A stretch of DNA of 64,000 nucleotides, taken from the NCBI GenBank assembly GCA_949152475.1, contig OX424570.1, forward strand, positions 15,372,694 through 15,436,693, written 5' to 3'. Below, piece by piece: positions 58,376-64,000 of this stretch. The translations under genes and the position numbers were made by a program. A model generated the notes under the pieces. It had not been told where the DNA came from. It made no database searches and worked only from the letters and a program-made list of their open reading frames with translations. Each line of letters opens with the position of its first letter. The stretch's first letter is position 1. Origin of the DNA: Terebella lapidaria. Taxonomy: Eukaryota > Annelida > Polychaeta > Terebellida > Terebellidae.

Positions 58376-58502
58376 TGGCCCAAGTATCATACACTGCGCC
58401 TTCTTCTTTTTTCGATTACGATTAAAAAGGTGACAGACTGATTGAATGGTATTCATTTAGTGGACTAGCAGTATTAAGGCGCAGTGTATGATACTTGGGC
58501 CA
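58376..58502. mobile_element. 127-bp MITE, family M1, perfect 27-bp TIRs
   Basis: Both ends read TGGCCCAAGTATCATACACT and on to GCGCCTT, inward, without mismatch. The interior contains ATTAAAAAGGTGAC. A second, older copy in reverse orientation is at 62536-62674. Confidence 0.9.
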
Positions 58503-58509
58503 TTAGGGT

Positions 58510-59290
58510 AACATGCTTTACGTTATGGTTGAGCAGTGAACGAGTCCCATTGCGTGTAGTGTAGTGCCTGTAGATTGGAGTACTATGGTGTGTGTTATTT
58601 CAGAGTTGAGTTTAGTTATATGTACGTTATATCAGTCGACCCAGTGGTACTGGCGGCAGTGCGATGTATATGTTATTGCATTCATTTGGTTAGTCCTGTT
58701 TTGCTTGTTCACGCCAGGTGGTCACGGACGCTCACTAGGATATAAAAACAAATGTGTGTTCGTTACAATGCAACCGGCAGCTCAGCGACTGCACCAGACA
58801 GAGGCAGTAGTGAATATAGTGCGATGGAGTGCTATGTGAAATTACCAGTATTATGTGAATTGTGTGGGTTAAGACATGTTTTGCTATTTGTTTGATTTAT
58901 TTAGCTTCAGGTTCGGGAACCTGACATGCGATGTAACAGACACATAGAACAGGGCTGAACTAGAGAGCCGATAACAGAGGTATACATACGGGGGGTAGAA
59001 CTACGTGGGAAACTCGAGAAAGTCAAGACGGGTCGCCGCTAACCTCCAAACACCTGGGAGCTTCGAGTCAGGCAGTTCAAGCTTGAAATTGAGAGCAGTG
59101 TTGCACGAAGCGCTATTTTAAATATTACACAACTGTTATTTGCTGTACATTTTCTGCTGTATTAAACGTTCAAAAATTGTATTTTGTTGTTCGAGTTAAT
59201 TATTTGTCCAATACATGAGTTCGGGTGAATTAGGTACCAAGAGGTGCTTTATGTCTGACCAGTCACAGAATATCGTGACAGCGGGAATCA
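58510..59290 (+). mobile_element. Possible solo LTR of a retrotransposon
   Basis: A stretch of different composition ends in an AATTAATT/TTGTTGTT-rich zone, then AGAATATCGTGACAGCGGGA, which resembles an LTR end (CA) followed by a primer-site-like GCGGGAATC. No second LTR, gag or pol was found, so this is tentative. Confidence 0.25.
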
Positions 59291-59574
59291 AGCAAGTTTG
59301 AATCCACGAGATTTTGATGATGACAAAAATTATATTTTTGTAAAATAGAAGCTCGACCAAGAATTTTCATCTGAATACTATTGAGGAGATATTCAGGATA
59401 CATTCTATCATTATTACTGAGTTCACGAACTCACCCAGTGTCGTATCTGTCAGTATTTGACACCCGGGTTCTTGGTGATGCTACAGCTTGACCCGGAACA
59501 TTAACGAGACTGATGCACAACCAATCGAAAGCTGATACCATTATTGGCTACGACAGGGTCAACCCCGTAAACTT

Positions 59575-60835
59575 GTGAGTTTACCTCAGTTGAGTAATTC
59601 CAAAATTTGTAAAGATGTATTAGACGTGGAATCAATACCCAGTATTAAGTATTCCGAGCAAACAAAACAGGGTCCGTTATCCAATCTCATAGCCCGGGGA
59701 CAGAAAGTCATATCAGGCATACGAAGTGAGAGAAAACAAAAATAACAGGGAAACTCATGAACCCCCGTAAATGGCCATTAGGAGGTGAAATCAGGTGTTC
59801 CGGAAAGAGTGAGCATTTCCTGCCCCACTAGTGGCACCCGTCATGAATTCCCCAAAATTAACATGAAAATAGATCTAGTTGCATGGCAGACATCGATTTA
59901 CTGTATTTATCAACCAGATCATGAAGACGTCCATAGAATTTCTTAAACGCAGCTATAAGTCTTGGTAAAACATATCCTTGTCGTAGCAGTTTAGAGACTA
60001 GCTGGGCACTTCGATAGACAAAGTCCTCATATTTGCAACTAGCTCTGGAATAGCGAATAAGTTGAGAAACAAACACACCATATGCCGGTGACATAGGAAT
60101 GTTGCTGCTTAGAAAAGGGAAATTGACTATGGAAAAATTGAAATCATCACGTTTGTCATATAATCTAGTTGACAGGTTAGAATCATTATCAATCTCCAAC
60201 CTCAGGTCTAGATAGTTGGAAAAATTAGCGGATTCTGTAGTATCCTTAATTTCAAGTTCCTTAGGATATATGACATCCAAATAATCACCAAACTTGGGAT
60301 TATTTAGCGACAATACATCATCTATGTATCGGAAAGTGAAATTAAAATTACATGTTAGTTTCTTAGAACTTCCTCTTTGTAAATGTTGGATAAAATCTGA
60401 TTCATATGAGTATAAAAACAGGTCTGCCAATAATGGTGCACAGTTAGTACCCATGGGAATACCAATAGTTTGTTGAAATATTCGACCACCAAATTCCACA
60501 AAAATATTATCAATCAGAAAATTAACCATATTTACCACATCTATTTCAGTATATTTGTATGGGGCATCAGAGTCGCCTTTAACAAAATAAGCGGTATTAT
60601 ATTTAACTACAATATAGTGGTACCGACGTTGTCCCTTTTTAGAGAAAAATGAATTATTGATTAGTTTTTTAAGCTGAGATTTCAGTTCAGAATGAGGTAT
60701 AGTTGTGTACAAAGTGGAGAAATCAAATGTTTTGATAGACGTTACTTTTGAAAGTGTGTGAGCATGTAGATATTCCAATAAAGATTTGGAATTTTTTAAT
60801 ATCCACATTTGGTTTATACCACTTCTAGAATAGAT
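59575..60835 (-). mobile_element. Reverse-transcriptase retroelement, 5'-truncated (Penelope-like suspected)
   Basis: The element includes the RT frame 60808-59858 and a 3' segment down to about 59640, whose parts recur at 21575-21740 and 38640-38800. RT similarity appears to begin near 60835 (YSRSGINQMW), with no Met-initiated upstream sequence, so the 5' half is missing. No GIY-YIG endonuclease follows the RT. Assignment to Penelope-like elements rests on remembered motif style, not a search. Confidence 0.6.
59858..60808 (-). CDS. Reverse transcriptase, partial (316 codons)
   Basis: An open frame with ordered RT motifs: FDFSTLYTTIPH (motif A, catalytic Asp), IGIPMGTNCAPLLADLF (motif B), FRYIDDVLSLNN (motif C, the YIDD catalytic pair), then a NYLDLRLEIDND segment and YDKRDDFNF. 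The N-terminal palm/fingers part is missing, so the ORF is a fragment although uninterrupted. It lies in the first intron of gene 3, same strand. It would copy the element's RNA if complete; this copy alone should not. Confidence 0.85.
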   Translation of the reverse strand: MWILKNSKSLLEYLHAHTLSKVTSIKTFDFSTLYTTIPHSELKSQLKKLINNSFFSKKGQRRYHYIVVKYNTAYFVKGDSDAPYKYTEIDVVNMVNFLIDNIFVEFGGRIFQQTIGIPMGTNCAPLLADLFLYSYESDFIQHLQRGSSKKLTCNFNFTFRYIDDVLSLNNPKFGDYLDVIYPKELEIKDTTESANFSNYLDLRLEIDNDSNLSTRLYDKRDDFNFSIVNFPFLSSNIPMSPAYGVFVSQLIRYSRASCKYEDFVYRSAQLVSKLLRQGYVLPRLIAAFKKFYGRLHDLVDKYSKSMSAMQLDLFSC

Positions 60836-61996
60836 GGCAGAAATTAGCAGAATAGCAGAAATTGTACAGAAGTGTTGTTAGCAACAGAGTGTGAGACAAA
60901 TTGAAAGTAATTACAACTTAAATGATTCTACTTTGTGAATAAGTATAAATGAGAAAAAACAATAACAGGTAGTGGGTATCAAAGTTTTTTGTTGGATGAA
61001 AGACGATACAAAATCGTATGACATAAATGTGTGCAAATTATTATCCAAGATACCCTAAAAGCTGTGAATGACAAGCGGTAATGCCGGGGCAAATATTTAG
61101 GAGAATGCAACGCTAGCGTCGAGCTTACAGAGATTATGTTCGCGGGGTACAAGGGATAATCTGTGAGCACTTGTGAATGAGAAAAACAAGTCACGTACAT
61201 ATTTAAAACTAGTTAACTGAAATTTAACAATACATCAGTTCTGGTATGTGAAATGGGGCCTATAATGTTCTGAAGTAGACTCGTGTACACGAAGTTCAGA
61301 TAAATTGTGAGACAAGTTTCAGATTGTGGAAACTGATCAATATTTGTGCAGTTTCATTGTCCTTAATCCAAAACGTCTTCAAGAGCTGAACGGGATAATT
61401 GGAGTGCAGATTGTGTCAATTGAAATATTTGCCAATGCAAGAATCGACTGGTATTATGATCTTACACCAGATCCCTTCGAAAAATGACAGTGGTCAGATG
61501 AGATATGCGACCTGCACAGCGTTCATAATAAAATCTCCGCAAATGGTACATAGCGTGAATGAAATTCCATAGTACCAGGGGATCCATTTTTCAGGATATA
61601 CAATACATGGTGTTCAAATAAAAAGTACCAACTTTGAACATTCTCATATAGATAGCATGAAAAGTACAAGATATGCGGATACAAGATATGCGGATAAATA
61701 TTTTTGAAAATGTTCAGGGTATACCCTATGTGTAAATACATCAGGCGAATGAAAAGCTCATTTGTTAAGGGCCATAGGGACGGACAACTGGCGAAACCAA
61801 AATCAACATCTCAACACTCATATGGTCAGCAAGCTAAACAAAAACCCAATGGTATATATCCATGTATATCGATTTGTATTCATACATATGAAACATACAT
61901 ACAAAGCTTATTACATCCACAAAGTTAGCACAAACTAAAAAAACTAAACATTTCTTTCACTTGAAACAACAAATTTAACACAGCCCAATAACTTAC
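60836..61996. other. Non-coding, gene 3 first intron near exon 1
   Basis: No repeat family or gene recognised. GATATGCGGATACAAGATAT is a short direct repeat at about 61671-61694. Confidence 0.4.
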
Positions 61997-62294
61997 CTTT
62001 GATCAGTGTTTTGTTTCCAGGTGAGTCAATGAGATATGTTTCTTGTACTTGACCCACTGGCAGGAGGTCACAGATGCCGTTTCCATTTGTTGCCCGGCTG
62101 TGAAAATTAACAGCCCGGCAGCTTTCCTCGCGAGCACACCAGCCAGCACATTCTGATTCTTGCAAAAGTTGACTTCCCATCGTCTGACTTGCATTAGAAG
62201 TTTGATTTTTCTGCACTGAGAAAAACCCTGACCGCATGACACCCATCGCTATTTGGGAGCCAGAAAGAAAGTAAAGTAGCTGTTGCATAATCAT
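61997..62294 (-). CDS. Gene 3 exon 1: signal peptide and PAN/apple domain
   Basis: Start ATG 62294-62292 matches the other copies (MIMQQLLYFLSGSQIAMGV, a hydrophobic leader); an earlier in-frame Met at 62333 is not conserved. The apple core keeps ECAGWC, ESC and GICDL. 298 bp, donor GTAAGT, phase 1. The downstream intron (TTATTGGGCTGTGTTAAATT) closely matches that of gene 1. Confidence 0.87.
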
Positions 62295-62432
62295 GTTTTC
62301 TTGTTTCGCGTGATTGTCTTGATGGTATACCAAGACTTCTGTGTTTGTGCGACGCTGCGGATTTCATTCAGTCTCCACTGTGATGTGATTGGCGTCCATA
62401 TACAGGCAAAACGGAAGTCGCCTGGCGATAGG

Positions 62433-62458
62433 TGAATAAATTATGCACATGTAGATAT
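62433..62458 (-). promoter_or_regulatory. Diverged upstream block of gene 3 (possible promoter)
   Basis: On the minus strand TATCTACATGTGCATAATTT and then ATTCA resemble the block before genes 1 and 2, about 140-165 bp before the start. Confidence 0.35.
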
Positions 62459-62535
62459 GAGCCATGTTCAATCCCTGCGTAACTGTAGGCTTTGACTCTG
62501 GCGATGGGTGATGAGAGGCTGTAGGCAAAGACGGT

Positions 62536-62674
62536 TGGCCCAAGTATCATACACTGTGCCTTAATACTACTCGCCCCCGGAACATGCTAAATGGGTGCTA
62601 CCTAAACCGTCCGTCACCTTTTTAATTATTATTGAATATAGAAGAAAACACAGAATATGATACGTACTTGGGCC
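62536..62674. mobile_element. M1 MITE, older copy upstream of gene 3
   Basis: Left end TGGCCCAAGTATCATACACT is intact; the right end (GATACGTACTTGGGCC) has diverged. It contains GTCACCTTTTTAAT, the reverse complement of the 58376 copy's interior. It lies about 240-380 bp before the gene 3 start codon. Confidence 0.8.
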
Positions 62675-62940
62675 GCAAGAATAGAACGTAGAGTGTATTT
62701 CAGTAGCAAAGACCGTAGTGGTTACAGCAGGTAAATCGTTCCATTTTAGAACATTGCTAATGAAGCTCATGAGCATCACCAATAATGGTCATAGACATAG
62801 AGTGTCTTATATGTCTATGGTCATGTAACTATTTCTGTCATAAATATTCTGGTAATATTGTAGCGAATTTAACACAATGCATTCATATTCATTTACATTT
62901 GTGTGAAGTTTGATTACTGAGTTGTTTCGAACACAGAAAA
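62675..62940. other. Non-coding stretch
   Basis: A CATAGACATAGA / TATGTCTATGG inverted pair at about 62790-62821. Nothing else seen. Confidence 0.4.
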
Positions 62941-64000
62941 TAGCCCAAAGGCTGAAAGAAGTTACCAGACAAAATTTCTTTTACATAGATATTAGCCATT
63001 TTGTCCCGTGACCTTAAAATAAGGTCTCTGGTCAAATTCAACGTCACGAGAATATCCAGAATATATAAATGATAAATAGCATTCTCCATATATGAACAAG
63101 TGATTGCTAAGCAGTAAATTCAATAACAAGTAAAATATTGGCAATTTTGTCCTATAATCTTGAAAATGAGATCAATAGTCAAATTCCAGGTCATCAAAAT
63201 ATTCGGAATATATCATTCCCTATATTTGCACCATTGATTCCTATGCTGGAAACTCGATAATAAGCAACACATTAGCCATTTTGCGTTGTGACATTGAAAA
63301 TTAGTTCATTGGTCAAATTCAAGGTCACGACAATATCCAGCATATATCATTTCCTATATGTGCACAATTAATTCCCGAGCTGTAAAGTCGATAATACGCG
63401 AGATATTAGCCATTTTCTGCTCTGTCCTTAGAATAGGGTCCAATGTCAAGTTAAAAGTCATCAGAATATTCAGCGAACCCTGAATACAAAGCCGATGATG
63501 AGCAAGATATTAACCATTTTCTCATGTGATCTTAAATAAGCGAGATATTTGCCATTTTCTGCTTTGTCCTCAAAAATAGGGTCAAACGTCAAATTCAAAG
63601 TCATCAGAATATTCAGCTCATAACATTTTCTATATGTCCACAATTGGTTCCAATGCTATAAAGTCGATAATAAGTAAGATTTTAGCCATTTTCTCCTGTG
63701 ACCTTGAAAATGAGGTCAAAAGTCGAATTCAAGGTCCTGGCAATATTCAGCATATATCATTTTCCATATGTTCACGATTGATTCCTAAGCTGTAATGTCG
63801 ATAACAAGTGAGATATAAATCATTTTGTACTGTGACTTCGAAATTTAGGTCAAAGGTCAAATTCAAGTTCACGAGAATAATCTGTGTATATCATTTCCTA
63901 TACGTTCATAATTGATTGATAAGCTGCAAAGTCAATAAGAAGCGAGATATTAGCTATTTTGTCCTGTGACCTTGAAAATGAGGTGAAAGGTCAAATTCAA
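62941..64000 (-). repeat. 134-bp array, inverted, running off the window
   Basis: After an end motif (TAGCCCAAAGGCTGAAAGAA then GTTACCAGAC) come repeated units with TTAGCCATTTTGTCC, TGACCTTGAAAATGAGGTCA, AAATTCAAGGTCA and ATATCATTTCCTATA, the reverse complement of the array at 24975-25977. Units are more diverged on the left and more regular towards 64000. Confidence 0.85.

Larger units (their letters stand above)
48604..62294 (-). other. Gene 3: secreted apple-EGF-FBG protein, five exons, minus strand
   Basis: Exons 62294-61997, 52295-52144, 50179-50086, 49928-49761 and 48842-48604 join to 951 bp (316 residues and stop) with no frameshift. Domains: signal peptide, PAN/apple (about 26-98), EGF (about 100-146) and FBG (about 147-316). 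There is no visible calcium-binding EGF exon like gene 2's in the 9.7-kb first intron. That intron holds an RT element, a LINE end, MITEs, a recent tandem duplication and other repeats. Introns around the FBG exons are short. The copy looks functional by frame and splice sites; expression is unknown. Confidence 0.82.

Noticed and set aside
58564..58839. 91-codon frame with hydrophobic segments
   Set aside because: It lies in the suspected LTR region and shows no recognisable domain; start and end have no supporting signals.

Overview
The window is nuclear DNA of a multicellular animal. Coding blocks are short, separated by GT-AG introns, mostly join in phase 1, and encode extracellular animal domains; the rest is AT-rich and crowded with transposon remnants. 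A marine invertebrate is the best inference from the domain set and repeat style; the phylum cannot be fixed by reading alone.

The gene content is one family in three copies. Each copy starts with a 298-bp exon encoding a signal peptide and a PAN/apple domain. The fullest copy continues through one or two EGF modules into a fibrinogen C-terminal (FBG) domain split over three exons. Gene 2 (+, 21061-31457) has six exons and about 361 residues: signal-apple-cbEGF-EGF-FBG. Gene 3 (-, 62294-48604) has five exons and about 316 residues and lacks a visible cbEGF exon. Gene 1 (+, 6523-10501) keeps only the apple exon and the last two FBG exons; the EGF exons and first FBG exon are missing although the frame still closes. 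The products look like secreted fibrinogen-related, lectin-like proteins; no function is proven by the sequence.

The genes lie in three paralogous segments: about 6.3-16.5 kb (+), 20.8-37 kb (+) and 62.5-42 kb (inverted). Similarity includes the region upstream of the start, parts of the introns, and kilobases of 3' flank with a shared series of degenerate repeats. Differences are mostly mobile-element insertions and deletions: a broken Harbinger/PIF transposon fills one intron of gene 2, and a reverse-transcriptase element, a LINE tail and several MITEs fill the large first intron of gene 3.

Region by region: 0-6.3 kb, TIR elements, foldbacks, a tRNA-derived SINE and a long dispersed repeat; 6.3-10.5 kb, gene 1; 10.5-16.8 kb, its 3' flank with a 763-bp DNA transposon; 16.8-20.8 kb, foldback and dispersed repeats; 21-31.5 kb, gene 2 with a 134-bp satellite-like array in an intron; 31.5-37 kb, its 3' flank; 37-44.7 kb, foldbacks, a 147-bp tandem array (39.4-41.3 kb) and a TIR element; 44.7-48.6 kb, inverted 3' flank of gene 3; 48.6-62.3 kb, gene 3; 62.5-64 kb, a MITE and an inverted stretch of the 134-bp array running off the end. 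No rRNA, intact tRNA, CRISPR array or prokaryotic feature was seen.
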